A stretch of 64,000 nt of DNA from Nocardia sp. NBC_00416 (GTDB taxonomy: Bacteria; Actinomycetota; Actinomycetes; Mycobacteriales; Mycobacteriaceae): the NCBI RefSeq assembly GCF_036032445.1, contig NZ_CP107932.1, forward strand, positions 3,226,501 to 3,290,500. Reading direction: 5' to 3'. This document shows, one piece after another, positions 39,397 to 49,291 of the stretch. A program made the translations under genes and the position numbers. The notes under the pieces are model-generated. The model worked only from the letters and a program-made list of their open reading frames with translations. It did no database searches and was not told the DNA's origin. The first letter of the stretch is position 1, and every line of letters starts with the position of its first letter.

Positions 39397-40063
39397 TTTC
39401 GAACCGGTCGAGCAGCGGTCCACCGCCGAGGTGATCGCCGACAAGCTCCGCGAGGCGATCGTGCGCGGCGGACTGGAACCGGGCGTGCAGCTGGGTGAGG
39501 CCGACCTGGCGGCGCAGTTCGGTGTCTCCCGGGGACCGGTTCGGGAGGCCATGCAGCGACTGGTGTCGGAGGGGCTGCTGCACAGCATCCGAAATCGCGG
39601 GATCTTCGTGATCGAACTGACCCTCGCCGACGTCGTCGATATCTACCGGTCCCGCACCGCGATCGAAGGCGGCGCACTGACACTGATCCTCGACGGGCGC
39701 CGGGATATCGCGTACCAGGCGCTGGCGCCCAGCGTCGCGGTCATGCTGGACCGGGCCGCGGCCGACGACCCCGCGGGCGTCTCCGACGCCGATCGGCAGT
39801 TCCACGAGGCATTGGTGGCGGCTGCCGGTAGCCCGCGCCTGGTCCGGGCGGCGCGGACGCTGTTGATCGAGACCCGGATGTGCCTGGGAGCCCTGCAGAC
39901 CACCTATCCGGATCTGCGTGAGCAGGCCCAGGAGCATGTGGCGTTGCGTGAGGCCATCGGGGCCGCCGCGCCGGCGCGGGTGCGCAGTCTGCTGCGTGAC
40001 CATATGGACGACGCGGTCACGCGGCTGCGCGCGCAGTACACCGAGGAACCGATTCCCGGCTGA
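39383..40063 (+). CDS. GntR family regulator, FadR/FCD type
   Basis: A 226-residue regulator. Winged helix 12-78: STAEVIADKLREAIVRGGLE, then LAAQFGVSRGPVREAMQRLV (recognition helix) and NRGIFVIEL (wing). FCD ligand domain 80-215: DIYRSRTAIEGGALTL, ADRQFHEALVAAAGSPRLV (Asp and His as metal ligands) and a later histidine (RDHMDDAVTRLRAQY). These proteins bind organic acids. Translation overlaps the upstream enzyme by 14 nt. It is the natural candidate to bind the ATTGTCAACAAT sites at 32.76 and 37.82 kb. Confidence 0.87.
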   Translation: MSVVDFEPVEQRSTAEVIADKLREAIVRGGLEPGVQLGEADLAAQFGVSRGPVREAMQRLVSEGLLHSIRNRGIFVIELTLADVVDIYRSRTAIEGGALTLILDGRRDIAYQALAPSVAVMLDRAAADDPAGVSDADRQFHEALVAAAGSPRLVRAARTLLIETRMCLGALQTTYPDLREQAQEHVALREAIGAAAPARVRSLLRDHMDDAVTRLRAQYTEEPIPG

Positions 40064-40121
40064 GACCGGGCGCCGTCACCGCCCGCGCGAACCCGGCCCC
40101 GCGGTGCACGGACGTGGCGGA

Positions 40122-41021
40122 TCAGTCGACCAGACCACGCGGACGCACCACCAGCACGGGGGCCGCGCGATTCCCCTTCTCCTGGAGCAGGGCGATCACC
40201 TTCTCGTCCGCCGTGACCGCGGCGTGCACACCCGATATCCCGACCGGCTCCAACCAGCGCCCGTCCCGCAACTTCGCGGCTTCGGAGTCGTCGATCATCC
40301 GATGCGGGAAGGACAGCCGCACCGCGGCGTCGATATCGAGGCTGGGCGCCGGATCGTCGGCCAGCTCCTCCAACGTCCGGGCATGTTCCAAGGTGAACGG
40401 CCCGACCCGGGTACGCCGCAACGCGGTGAGATGGCCGCCCACGCCGAGCGCGGCGCCCAGATCGCGCGCCAGGGCACGCACATAGGTTCCCGACGAGCAG
40501 TCCACCACGACATCCAGATCGACCAGGCCCTCGTCGGCGAGGTCGCGCCGATCCAGCACCTCGAAGCGGGAGACGGTGACCGGCCGTGCCGCCAGTTTCA
40601 CCTCTTCACCGGCCCGGTGCCGGGCGTAGGCGCGCTCACCGTCGATCTTGATCGCGCTCACGGTGGCCGGAACCTGCTGGATCTCACCGGTGAGCGTGCC
40701 GATCACACGAGCGATCTCGGCGTCGGTCACCCCGGCTGCCGACGTGCTGGTGAGCACCTCGCCCTCGGCGTCATCGGTGGTGGTGGACAGTCCGAGCCTG
40801 ATGGTCGCCGTATAGCTCTTCGTGGTGAGCGTGAGCAACCCCAGCAGTTTGGTGGCACGCTCCACACCGAGCACCAGCACCCCGGTCGCCATCGGGTCGA
40901 GTGTGCCCGCATGCCCGACCTTCTTGGTATGCAACAGTTTCCGCGCCCTGGCCACGATATCGTGGCTGGTCGGGCCGGTGGGTTTGTCGACGATCAGCAG
41001 ACCGCCCAGCAGATCGGCCAT
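40122..41021 (-). CDS. truB: tRNA pseudouridine(55) synthase
   Basis: A 299-residue enzyme making pseudouridine-55 in the T loop of tRNAs. MADLLGGLLIVDKPTGPTSH, catalytic Asp42 in HAGTLDPMATGVL, and SYTATIRLGLSTTTDDAEGE are TruB landmarks. The C-terminal domain (about 230-295) is the actinobacterial type. ATG at 41021 overlaps the pptT stop by one base (TGATG). Confidence 0.95.
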   Translation of the reverse strand: MADLLGGLLIVDKPTGPTSHDIVARARKLLHTKKVGHAGTLDPMATGVLVLGVERATKLLGLLTLTTKSYTATIRLGLSTTTDDAEGEVLTSTSAAGVTDAEIARVIGTLTGEIQQVPATVSAIKIDGERAYARHRAGEEVKLAARPVTVSRFEVLDRRDLADEGLVDLDVVVDCSSGTYVRALARDLGAALGVGGHLTALRRTRVGPFTLEHARTLEELADDPAPSLDIDAAVRLSFPHRMIDDSEAAKLRDGRWLEPVGISGVHAAVTADEKVIALLQEKGNRAAPVLVVRPRGLVD

Positions 41022-41689
41022 CAGCTGTACGCGATCGCGGTCAGGATGAAACCGTCGGTGATCTGCCAACGGCCGTCGAACGAGGTGAGCGGCATACCGC
41101 CGTCGTTCGTCTGCCCGGGTACCAGCAACTGCGACCGGAAGGCGCCCGCCCCGGTACCGTCGGCGACCCGATCGACGGTGAAGGTGATGTGCGCGTCCTC
41201 GAACCCCAGCCAGCGCGCAGTGAGCGGGAACCACGCCTTGTAGGTGGCCTCCTTCGCGCAGAACAGCAGCCGGTCCAGGTGCAGCGCGGAATCCGTGGCG
41301 TGCAACCACTCCCGCTCAGCGGGCAGGCTCACCGAATCCAGCACGCCCTCCGGGAGGGTGTCGTGGGGTTCGGCGTCGATCCCGATCGACCGGTAGCGCA
41401 TCTTGTGCGCCAGCGCCGCCCCGCGGAAACCGTCGCAGTGGGTGAGGCTGCCGACGATACCGCGCGGCCAGACCGGCGCACCTCGCTCGCCCTTGCCGAT
41501 CGCCACCGGCGGTTCTCCCAGTTCGGCCAAGGCCAGCCGGGCGCAGTGCCGCGCACCGATGAAATCACGCCGCCGCTTGTCCACCGACTTCGCGATGAGG
41601 TGTTCCTCGGCGGGATGCGGTGCCAGATCCTCCGGGTAGTCCAGCAACTCGGAGGAGGCGACATCGGCGGGCAGGATTGTCTCGATCAT
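41021..41689 (-). CDS. pptT: 4'-phosphopantetheinyl transferase, PptT type
   Basis: A 222-residue Sfp-type transferase that activates carrier proteins of polyketide synthases, peptide synthetases and, in mycobacteria, mycolate and siderophore synthesis. GIVGSLTHCDGFRGAALAHK and SIGIDAEPHDTLPEGVLDSV hold the Mg-binding Asp/Glu; FCAKEATYKAWFPLTARWLG is the WxxKEAxxK-like signature. The ATG at 41689 has TAGGCT 8 nt upstream and no clear Shine-Dalgarno sequence. It is adjacent to truB as in M. tuberculosis (Rv2793c-Rv2794c). Confidence 0.93.
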   Translation of the reverse strand: MIETILPADVASSELLDYPEDLAPHPAEEHLIAKSVDKRRRDFIGARHCARLALAELGEPPVAIGKGERGAPVWPRGIVGSLTHCDGFRGAALAHKMRYRSIGIDAEPHDTLPEGVLDSVSLPAEREWLHATDSALHLDRLLFCAKEATYKAWFPLTARWLGFEDAHITFTVDRVADGTGAGAFRSQLLVPGQTNDGGMPLTSFDGRWQITDGFILTAIAYS

Positions 41690-41747
41690 CGTCGGTGAGC
41701 CTACTGGGTGCGCGGGTGCGGACATCGCCCGCTGTCCGTTCCCCGAT

Positions 41748-42716
41748 CTAGTCGAGGCCACGCCGGCGCTGCGCCTTCGCCCGCATCTCGGCGGCCGCCG
41801 CGGCCATCTCCGGGGTCACCTTGAAATGACCACCCCATTCGTTCAGGTCGTCCGGGCCGTATTCGGGGTCGGGCAGGATCTGACGGAGCAGTTTGTCGGG
41901 TTTACCGCGTTTCTGCCATTCCCGCGGATAACCCAGCGAGACCTCCTCGAAGCGGACGCCGTCGTAGAAGGTGGTCCGCGGAATGTGCAGATGACCGTAG
42001 ACGGCGCAGAGCACGTTGTAGCGGGTGTGCCAGTCGGCGGTGTGTTCGGTCCCGCACCACAGCGCGAATTCCGGGTACCACAGCATATCCGTGGGCCGGC
42101 GGACCAGCGGGAAATGGTTGATCAGGACCAGCGGGGTGCCGTCGGGAAGGGCGTCGAGTTTGCGCTGGGTGGCGCGCACCCGGGCATCGCACCAGGCGTC
42201 GCGGGTGAGATACGGATCCGGCGACAGCAGGAATTCGTCGGTGGCCACGACATTGCGTTCCCGGGCAATGGCCAGACCTTCGGCCTTGGTGCGCGCTCCC
42301 GCGGGCAGGAACGAGTAGTCGTAGAGCAGGAACAGCGGGGCGAGCGTCACCGCACCCCCGTGCGCCTCGGCACCGGCGCCCGTCCACACCGGGAACGGAT
42401 CCTCCGGAGTGAGTACATCCAGATCGCGGCACAGCGAGACCAGGTAGTCGTAGCGGGCCGCCCCGTGCATCTGCACGGGATCTTTGGACGTCGTCCACAG
42501 TTCGTGATTTCCGGGCACCCAGATCACTCGGGCGAACCGCTCACGAAGCAGCTTCAGCGCCCAGCGGATATCGTCACTGCGCTCGGCGACGTCTCCGGCG
42601 ACGATGAGCCAGTCCTCCGGGGAGTCGGGACGGATATCCTCGACCACCGGTTTGTTGCCCTGGTGACCGACATGAATATCGCTCACCGCCATCAACTTGG
42701 GTATCACCACATCCAC
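41748..42716 (-). CDS. Calcineurin-like metallophosphoesterase
   Basis: A 322-residue phosphoesterase. Metal motifs: SDIHVGH (about 12-18), IVAGDVAERSD (about 38-48), WVPGNHELW (about 66-74), LINHFPLVRRP (about 200) and VYGHLHIPRTTF (about 239-250). The substrate is unknown. It lies beside pptT; the counterpart Rv2795c (PptH, from memory) removes phosphopantetheine from carrier proteins, opposing PptT, so this is the likely role here. GTG 42716 is the proposed start; other GTG codons nearby make the N-terminus uncertain by a few residues. Confidence 0.85.
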   Translation of the reverse strand: MDVVIPKLMAVSDIHVGHQGNKPVVEDIRPDSPEDWLIVAGDVAERSDDIRWALKLLRERFARVIWVPGNHELWTTSKDPVQMHGAARYDYLVSLCRDLDVLTPEDPFPVWTGAGAEAHGGAVTLAPLFLLYDYSFLPAGARTKAEGLAIARERNVVATDEFLLSPDPYLTRDAWCDARVRATQRKLDALPDGTPLVLINHFPLVRRPTDMLWYPEFALWCGTEHTADWHTRYNVLCAVYGHLHIPRTTFYDGVRFEEVSLGYPREWQKRGKPDKLLRQILPDPEYGPDDLNEWGGHFKVTPEMAAAAAEMRAKAQRRRGLD

Positions 42717-42777
42717 CTTCGCATATCGCCTGCTCCCTCCGGCACGCACGTACCGGACCACCTGCCGGGGACGCCGA

Positions 42778-44127
42778 TCACGACGGAATTTCGGCGCCCA
42801 CACGAATCCAACGGCCCGATAGCGCCCGTCCGCTCACCGCCACCAGCCGCAACAGCATGAACGCGATCAGACCGCACCAGATTCCGCCGATGCCCCAGTC
42901 GAAGGCCAGGGACAGCCAGATCGCCGGGAGGAAACCGAGCAGGGCGGCGCCCAGTGTCGTGGTACGCAGGTACGCCGCGTCCCCGGCGCCGAGCAACACC
43001 CCGTCCAGCGCGAACACCACCCCGGCCACCGGGATCAGCGCCACGAAGTACCACCACACGACGCCGGTCCGGTCCAGGACCGCGGGGTCCTCGGTGAACA
43101 GTGGAGGAATCAGCGCGGCGCCCGCCGCGAACACCGCGGCCAGTCCGAGCGCGAATATCTCCGACCAGCCCGTCACCCGGCGGGCCACCGCACGCGCGCT
43201 CCCCGCGTTGCGGGCGCCCAGCGCCGAACCGACCAGCGTCTGCGCCGCGATGGCCAGCGAATCGAGCGTGAGTGCGAGGAAATTCCACAATTGCAGGACC
43301 AGCTGGTGTGCCGCCACCGACGCCGCACCGAACCTGGACGCCACCGCGGCCGCCGATACGAAACAGGCCTGGAAGGCGAGACTGCGCACGATCAGGTCCC
43401 GGCCGAGCACCAACTGCGCCCGCATCACCGCGAGACGTGGCGCCAGGGGAACCCGGGCGCGCACGAGCGCCCCCACGAACAGACCGGCCGTCACCGTCTG
43501 CCCCACCACATTGGCCACCGCCGACCCCGGCAACCCGAGCCGCGGCAGGCCCGCCGGCCCGTGGACGAGCAACGGGCACAGCACCGCGGAAAGCCCGAGA
43601 CCCAGCACCACGTAGGTGAGCGGACGCCGCGTCTGCTGCACCCCGCGCATCCAGCCGTTCCCGGCCATCGACAGCAGGATCAACGGCACCCCGAACAGCG
43701 CGATCCGCAGCCACGCCAGCGCCGCGGCGGCGATCTCGGCGTCGCCGGAGATCGCCCCGGCGACCGGCACCGCCACGATCTGCACCACCACCAGGATCAG
43801 CAGCCCGATCCCGCCGGCGAGCCAGCTCGCCTGCACGCCTTCCTCGACCGCCCCTGGCTCGTCCCCCGCACCGTGCCGGCGCGCGGACCGGGCCGTGGTG
43901 CCATAGGCGAGGAAGGTCAGCTGCGAACTGACCTGCGCGAGGATCAGGCCGCCGACCGCCAGCCCGGCCAGGGCCAGCGCACCCAGCCGACCCACGACGG
44001 CGAGATCGAACAGCAGATAGATCGGTTCGGCGACCAGGACGCCCAAGGTCGGCAACGCCAGCCCCAGGATCCGCCGGGGCCCCGCGTCCACCTCGGACCC
44101 GGCCGCCCCGGTGACCTCCGTGTGCAT
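42778..44127 (-). CDS. MATE family efflux transporter (DinF-like)
   Basis: A 449-residue 12-helix MATE antiporter. GPRRILGLALPTLGVLVAEP at the first helix and AAHQLVLQLWNFLALTLDSL near the middle are typical of the DinF branch; the second half begins around residue 230. Export of cationic or other toxic compounds coupled to H+ or Na+. ATG with AGGAAG upstream. It is followed by the metallophosphoesterase gene and preceded by nrnA, as in the M. tuberculosis dinF region (Rv2836c). Confidence 0.87.
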   Translation of the reverse strand: MHTEVTGAAGSEVDAGPRRILGLALPTLGVLVAEPIYLLFDLAVVGRLGALALAGLAVGGLILAQVSSQLTFLAYGTTARSARRHGAGDEPGAVEEGVQASWLAGGIGLLILVVVQIVAVPVAGAISGDAEIAAAALAWLRIALFGVPLILLSMAGNGWMRGVQQTRRPLTYVVLGLGLSAVLCPLLVHGPAGLPRLGLPGSAVANVVGQTVTAGLFVGALVRARVPLAPRLAVMRAQLVLGRDLIVRSLAFQACFVSAAAVASRFGAASVAAHQLVLQLWNFLALTLDSLAIAAQTLVGSALGARNAGSARAVARRVTGWSEIFALGLAAVFAAGAALIPPLFTEDPAVLDRTGVVWWYFVALIPVAGVVFALDGVLLGAGDAAYLRTTTLGAALLGFLPAIWLSLAFDWGIGGIWCGLIAFMLLRLVAVSGRALSGRWIRVGAEIPS

Positions 44128-44239
44128 CGTTCGCTTCCTGTTCGTAGCCACACCGGCGCGCTGCCGGACGGCCGACGTGGCGTTCCGCAGAGCCTGTACG
44201 ACGACGAGGCAGTCGCGCCCCGCGGCCGCCGCACGGACT

Positions 44240-45247
44240 CTAGCCCAGTGCGGCGCGCAGCTGAGCGAGGATTTCCTCCGGCTCCCCATAAGTGGTGTAG
44301 CCGGCGGCGTAGCGGTGGCCGCCACCGCCCAGACCGGTGGCGACGGCGGCGACATCGGCGCCGTCGCCGCTACCCGGACCCCTGTCCTTGGATCGCAGCG
44401 AGACCGTCCAGCGCCGCCGTTCGTCGATGGGCCGGGCCTCTTTGAAGACCGCGGCGATCCCGGCCTCCGCGGTCGCCCGCACGATATCGACCACGCTCTC
44501 GGCCTCCTCCTGACGTACTCCCGTCAGATCGGCGGCCAGCACGAACGCGGAGACCAGTCCGGTGCCGCCGTGCGCCGCCCGATCCAGCCGCGCCGAAGCG
44601 AGCACCGTCGAGAGCATCGGCAACCAAGCGAACGGATGCGTGTCCATCAGGGTCCGGGTGATGGCGGCGCCGTCGATACCGGTGGCCAGCAGTCGCTCCG
44701 CCAAGGCGTGCGTCCCGGGGGTGACCCAGCGGAACGATCCGCTGTCCGTGGCCAGGCCGGCGAACAGGCAGTGCGCGATCTCGGCGTCGATCGGCTCCTG
44801 CCAGGCATCCAGCAACGCGGTGAGCACACTGGCGGTCGACACCGCGTCCGGATCGATCAGATTGATCGCGCCGAATCGAGTGTTGGACCGATGATGGTCG
44901 ATCACCAACGTGTTCGACGCTCCCGCCAGCCGGTCGGCGAGCGCGCCCAGCCGGCCCTCGCTCCCGCAGTCCACCGTGACCAGCAGATCGACCTCGGACG
45001 GCACATCGGCGGGCGATACCAGCAACCGCGACCCCGGCAGGGTGCGCAAACCGGCGGCCGGTTCGGCGGGCTCGGCGAAGGACACCCGCACCGGCACGCC
45101 CCGCCGATCCAATACCAGCGCCAGCGCCAGCCCGCTGCCGAGCGTGTCGGCATCGGGCTGAATATGGCAGACAACAGTCACCGAACGCGCGCACTCCAGC
45201 GCCCCGACGGCCGCGGTGAAATCGACGGCAGCACCGGCTGTGGTCAT
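44240..45247 (-). CDS. nrnA: DHH/DHHA1 phosphoesterase, oligoribonuclease/pAp phosphatase type
   Basis: A 335-residue Mn-dependent enzyme of the NrnA family that degrades nano-RNA, 3',5'-pAp and, in mycobacteria (Rv2837c, CnpB), cyclic dinucleotide products. VTVVCHIQPDADTLGSGLAL (about 24-43) is motif I, VDCGSE motif II, VIDHHRSN motif III (DHH). The DHHA1 domain ends with GLGGGGHRYAAGYTTYG (GGGH motif). ATG at 45247, 13 nt after the rbfA stop; probably one operon. Confidence 0.92.
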   Translation of the reverse strand: MTTAGAAVDFTAAVGALECARSVTVVCHIQPDADTLGSGLALALVLDRRGVPVRVSFAEPAEPAAGLRTLPGSRLLVSPADVPSEVDLLVTVDCGSEGRLGALADRLAGASNTLVIDHHRSNTRFGAINLIDPDAVSTASVLTALLDAWQEPIDAEIAHCLFAGLATDSGSFRWVTPGTHALAERLLATGIDGAAITRTLMDTHPFAWLPMLSTVLASARLDRAAHGGTGLVSAFVLAADLTGVRQEEAESVVDIVRATAEAGIAAVFKEARPIDERRRWTVSLRSKDRGPGSGDGADVAAVATGLGGGGHRYAAGYTTYGEPEEILAQLRAALG

Positions 45248-45260
45248 ATCGGCCCGCGAC

Positions 45261-45701
45261 TCAGTCGTCGTCGCGGGGTGTCTTGTACGGGTCCGCCTCC
45301 CCCGCGGGTGTGGCCTCGGCGGCCACCCGTGCGACCTCGTCGTCGGCCGCACGCGCCCGGGCCAGCAGATCCTCCATCTGTTTGGCCGCGTCGGGCACCG
45401 TGTCGAGTACGAAGCTCAACGTGGGCGTGAACTTCACCCCGGTACCCGCGCCCACCTTCGAGCGCAACACGCCCTTGGCCTTCTCCAGCCCGGCGGCCGC
45501 CTCGGTGTAATCGGGTTCGGCCTCGACGGTTTCACCCATCACCGTGTAGAAGATGGTCGCGTCGTGCAGATCCCCGGTTACCCGTGCGTCGGTGACGGTG
45601 ACGAACCGCAGCCGCGGATCCTTGATCTCGTATTCGATTGCCGTGGCCACGATCGCGGAGATCCGCTTGGCGAGCCGGCGTGCCCTGGCTTGATCCACCA
45701 T
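45261..45701 (-). CDS. rbfA: 30S ribosome-binding factor A
   Basis: A 146-residue KH-like factor for 16S rRNA 5'-end maturation and cold adaptation. [40 protein letters not shown] and [11 protein letters not shown] are family landmarks. Actinobacterial-type acidic C-terminal tail. ATG with AAAGGAG upstream. It sits in the infB-rbfA-nrnA cluster, with a DUF503 gene between infB and rbfA. Confidence 0.94.
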   Translation of the reverse strand: MVDQARARRLAKRISAIVATAIEYEIKDPRLRFVTVTDARVTGDLHDATIFYTVMGETVEAEPDYTEAAAGLEKAKGVLRSKVGAGTGVKFTPTLSFVLDTVPDAAKQMEDLLARARAADDEVARVAAEATPAGEADPYKTPRDDD

Positions 45702-45794
45702 GGCCGCTCCTTTCCCTGTTCAGCGACGGTGGGACGGTCGCGCGGACAGCACTGTCGCGCGGCCCGAAGCCACCGCTGATATCACTCGCGGCCG

Positions 45795-46085
45795 CTAGTC
45801 CTCGGGTCCGAAGACACGGCGGCGTACTGCCAGCAACTGTAACTCCGGCCGTGCCGCGACATGGCGTTCGCATCGGTCGAGCACGGTCGTCAGATGGTCC
45901 ATATCGGCCGACACCATCGCCACCCCGAGCAGGGTGCGCCGGTAGCGGTCGTGTTCACCGGCTTCGGCGGTGCTCACCCCGAAGCGCTGGAGTTCGGCCA
46001 GGATCGGCCGGATCACCGAGCGCTTCTCCTTCAACGAGTGCACATCACCCAGCAGGATGTCGAATTCGAGTGCACCCAGGTACAC
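45795..46085 (-). CDS. DUF503 family protein
   Basis: A 96-residue protein: MYLGALEFDILLGDVHSLKE, KRSVIRPILAELQRFGVSTA and RYRRTLLGVAMVSADMDHL are diagnostic for DUF503 (YlxP), typically found between infB and rbfA. Ferredoxin-like fold; the precise role is unknown, likely linked to translation or ribosome assembly by context. GTG start with GGGAGG upstream. Confidence 0.9.
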   Translation of the reverse strand: MYLGALEFDILLGDVHSLKEKRSVIRPILAELQRFGVSTAEAGEHDRYRRTLLGVAMVSADMDHLTTVLDRCERHVAARPELQLLAVRRRVFGPED

Positions 46086-46172
46086 ACGGCCTCCCAGTTA
46101 TAGCGACAACACGAACCGGCGGAACCCCACCGGCCGGTGGAGTCCGCTTCTGTCGTGCCGAATCGGGCGAAC

Positions 46173-46202
46173 CGGGCCGGGCGGTGGATTCCGCCCGGCC
46201 CG
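46173..46202. terminator. Hairpin at the end of infB
   Basis: A perfect 12-bp stem, CGGGCCGGGCGG (46173-46184) with CCGCCCGGCCCG (46191-46202), 6-nt loop, 9 nt after the infB stop codon. No U-tract. It may end or weaken transcription into the DUF503/rbfA genes. Confidence 0.7.
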
Positions 46203-46210
46203 CATCACGA

Positions 46211-49183
46211 TCAGTCGCGCGGCTTCTCGCGCAACTCGTAGGCCTCGATGATGTCGCCTTCCTTGATATCGGAGTAGGTCAGCGTCATACCGCATTCGAA
46301 GCCCTCGCGGACCTCGGTGGCATCGTCCTTCTCCCGGCGCAGCGAGCTGATCGTCGTGGATTCGGCGACCACCACGTTATCGCGGAGCAGACGGGCCTTG
46401 GCATTGCGCTTGACGCTGCCCGAGGTGACCATGCAGCCGGCGATGAGACCGATCTTCGAGGAGCGGAAGATGGCCCGGATCTCGGCCCGACCCAGTTCCA
46501 CCTCTTCGTAGACGGGCTTGAGCATGCCCTTGAGCGCGCTCTCGATCTCGTCGATCGCCTGGTAGATCACCGAGTAGTACCGGATGTCCACGCCTTCGCG
46601 GTTGGCGAGTTCGGTCGCCTTGCCCTCGGCCCGGACATTGAACCCGATGATGATCGCGTTCGACGCCGACGCCAGGTTGACGTTGGTCTCGGTGACGCCA
46701 CCGACACCGCGGTCGATGACCCGCAGTCGCACCTCGTCGTCGATCTGGATCCCGAGCAGGGCCTCTTCGAGGGCCTCGACGGTACCGGAGTTGTCGCCCT
46801 TGAGGATGAGGTTCAGCTCGCTGGTCTCCTTCAGCGCGGCATCCAGATCCTCCAGGCTGATCCGCTTCCGGCTGCGCGCGGCCAGTGCGTTGCGCTTACG
46901 CGCATTGCGCCGGTCGGCGATCTGACGGGCGATCCGGTCCTCGTCGACGACGAGCAGGTTGTCGCCGGCTCCCGGTACCGAGGTGAAACCGATGACCTGC
47001 ACCGGACGAGACGGCAGCGCCGCTTCGACGTCCGCGCCGTGTTCGTCGACCATGCGGCGGACCCGGCCGTAGGCGTCGCCCGCCACGATGGAGTCGCCGA
47101 CCCGCAGCGTGCCGCGCTGGATCAGCACCGTGGCTACCGGACCGCGACCACGGTCCAGGTGCGCCTCGATGGCCACACCCTGGGCGTCCTGCTCCGGGTT
47201 GGCCCGCAGATCGAGGGCCGCGTCCGCGGTGAGCAGCACCGCCTCGAGCAGGGCTTCGATATTGGTGCCCTGTTTGGCGGAGATGTCGACGAACATGGTC
47301 TCGCCGCCGTACTCCTCGGCCACGAGGTTGTACTCGGTCAGCTGCTGCCGGATCTTCTCCGGGTTCGCGCCTTCCTTGTCGATCTTGTTGACCGCCACCA
47401 CGATCGGCACATCGGCGGCCTGCGCGTGGTTGATCGCCTCCACCGTCTGCGGCATCACGCCGTCGTCGGCGGCGACCACCAGGATCGCGATATCGGTGGC
47501 CTTGGCGCCACGGGCACGCATGGCGGTGAACGCCTCGTGACCCGGGGTGTCGATGAAGGTGATGAGCCGCTCGTCGTCGCCGAGGTGGGTCGGCACCTGG
47601 TAGGCGCCGATGTGCTGGGTGATACCACCGGCCTCGCCCTCGCGGACGTTGGCCTTACGGATGGTGTCCAGCAGTCGGGTCTTACCGTGGTCGACGTGAC
47701 CCATGACGGTCACCACCGGCGGGCGCTGTTCGAGGTCTTCCTCGCCGCCCTCGTCCTCACCGTAGGTCAGGTCGAACGATTCCAGCAGTTCGCGGTCCTC
47801 GTCCTCCGGGCTGACCACGTGCACGACGTAGTTCATCTCGCCGCCGAGCAGTTCGAGCGTCTCGTCGTTGACCGACTGGGTCGCCGTGACCATCTCACCG
47901 AGGTTGAACAACGCCTGGACCAAGGCGGCCGGATTGGCGTCGATCTTCTCCGCGAAATCGGACAGCGACGCGCCGCGAGCGAGACGGATCACCTCGCCGT
48001 TGCCGCGGGGCAGCCGCACACCGCCGACCGACGGGGCCTGCATCGAATCGTATTCCTGGCGCTTCTGCCGCTTCGACTTGCGACCACGCCGGGGCGCGCC
48101 ACCGGGACGGCCGAACGCGCCGGCCGCACCGCCGCGACCACCGGGACCACCCGGGCGACCACCGCCGCCACCGGGACGACCGCGGAAACCGCCGCCACCA
48201 CCGGCGGGAGCACCGGTACCGGCGGGTGCGCCGCCGCCACCGCGGTAACCACCACCACCGCCACCGCCACCGGGACGACCACCGGGACCACCCGGACGGC
48301 CACCGCCGCCACCGGGACGACCACCGGCCGCCGGGCCGGGACGGGCCGAACGCTGCGGCATCGCACCGGGTGTCGGACGCGGCGGCATGGAGGACGGGCT
48401 CGGACGCGGGCCACCGGGACGGGGGCCACCACCCTGCGCGGCTGCGGGACGCGGACCACCGGGACCGGGACGCGGTGCGTTCTGGCCGGGACGGGGCCCG
48501 CCCTGCGGACGCGGGCCACCCTGCGCCGGGCCCGGACGCGGACCGCCCTGGCCCGGAGCCGGACGGGGTCCGCCCTGACCGGGCTGCGGACGCGGGGTCG
48601 GGCGCTCACGCTCGGGAGCCGAGGAATAGGGGTTGTTGCCGACCCGCGGGGTCTTCGGACCCGGTTTGGGTCCGGGACGGGCCGGGCTCTGGCCGGGCGC
48701 GGCCGCACGCGGCTGACCCGGACGCGGACCGCCCTGGGCCGGAGCCGGTGTGGCCTCGGGCGCCTGCGGTTGGGCCGGTTCCTGGGCGGGAGCCGGGGCC
48801 GGTTTCACCGCGGGTCCGGGACGCGGACCAGCGGGTTTCGGGGCGTTGCCGGTAGCCGGAGCCGCGGTGGACTCGGCAGCCGGCGCCGCTTCGACGGGAC
48901 CGGGTGTCGCCGCGGGCGGACGCGGGCCGGGACGTGGCCCGGGCGCCGCGGGTTTCGCCCCGTTCGACGGACCGGGACGCACAGCGCTCTTTCCGTTCGA
49001 CTGGGATTTAGCCGGTGCGGATTTCGGCGCGATCGATTCGCGGAGCCGACGCGCGACGGGTGCCTCCACCGTCGACGATGCCGACTTCACGAACTCGCCT
49101 TGCTCCTTGAGCTTCGCGAGTAGTTCTTTACTCGTGACACCGAGTTCTTTTGCCAACTCGTGCACGCGGGCCTTGCCTGCCAC
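46211..49183 (-). CDS. infB: Translation initiation factor IF-2
   Basis: A 990-residue GTPase that brings initiator tRNA to the 30S subunit. The N-terminal [20 protein letters not shown] is an IF2_N helix. Residues about 60-390 are a very Gly/Pro/Arg-rich linker with repeats such as GGPRPGP, encoded by repetitive DNA at about 48.1-48.7 kb. The second IF2_N motif follows ([15 protein letters not shown]). The G domain has GHVDHGKT near 494 and NKID near 600. C-terminal domains are complete. GTG with GAGGAG upstream matches relatives. Long linkers are normal in actinobacteria. Confidence 0.97.
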   Translation of the reverse strand: MAGKARVHELAKELGVTSKELLAKLKEQGEFVKSASSTVEAPVARRLRESIAPKSAPAKSQSNGKSAVRPGPSNGAKPAAPGPRPGPRPPAATPGPVEAAPAAESTAAPATGNAPKPAGPRPGPAVKPAPAPAQEPAQPQAPEATPAPAQGGPRPGQPRAAAPGQSPARPGPKPGPKTPRVGNNPYSSAPERERPTPRPQPGQGGPRPAPGQGGPRPGPAQGGPRPQGGPRPGQNAPRPGPGGPRPAAAQGGGPRPGGPRPSPSSMPPRPTPGAMPQRSARPGPAAGGRPGGGGGRPGGPGGRPGGGGGGGGYRGGGGAPAGTGAPAGGGGGFRGRPGGGGGRPGGPGGRGGAAGAFGRPGGAPRRGRKSKRQKRQEYDSMQAPSVGGVRLPRGNGEVIRLARGASLSDFAEKIDANPAALVQALFNLGEMVTATQSVNDETLELLGGEMNYVVHVVSPEDEDRELLESFDLTYGEDEGGEEDLEQRPPVVTVMGHVDHGKTRLLDTIRKANVREGEAGGITQHIGAYQVPTHLGDDERLITFIDTPGHEAFTAMRARGAKATDIAILVVAADDGVMPQTVEAINHAQAADVPIVVAVNKIDKEGANPEKIRQQLTEYNLVAEEYGGETMFVDISAKQGTNIEALLEAVLLTADAALDLRANPEQDAQGVAIEAHLDRGRGPVATVLIQRGTLRVGDSIVAGDAYGRVRRMVDEHGADVEAALPSRPVQVIGFTSVPGAGDNLLVVDEDRIARQIADRRNARKRNALAARSRKRISLEDLDAALKETSELNLILKGDNSGTVEALEEALLGIQIDDEVRLRVIDRGVGGVTETNVNLASASNAIIIGFNVRAEGKATELANREGVDIRYYSVIYQAIDEIESALKGMLKPVYEEVELGRAEIRAIFRSSKIGLIAGCMVTSGSVKRNAKARLLRDNVVVAESTTISSLRREKDDATEVREGFECGMTLTYSDIKEGDIIEAYELREKPRD

Positions 49184-49291
49184 TGCTCTCCTCACTGAGA
49201 GGTCGAGCAGCGCCACCCGCCTGCTGGCGGGGCCCCGCACGACCTCGGGTTAACTCCGACGGACGTTCATCGTTGGTACTTCACGGTGTGC

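Noticed and set aside
48080..48720. Regular short repeats that could suggest a CRISPR-like or VNTR locus
   Set aside because: They encode the Gly/Pro/Arg linker of IF-2 in frame; there are no unique equal-length spacers.
45638..49123. Open frame of 1161 codons on the plus strand opposite infB
   Set aside because: It is a GC-bias shadow of infB: Thr/Gly/Arg-rich low-complexity translation, no family features, and infB is certain on the other strand.
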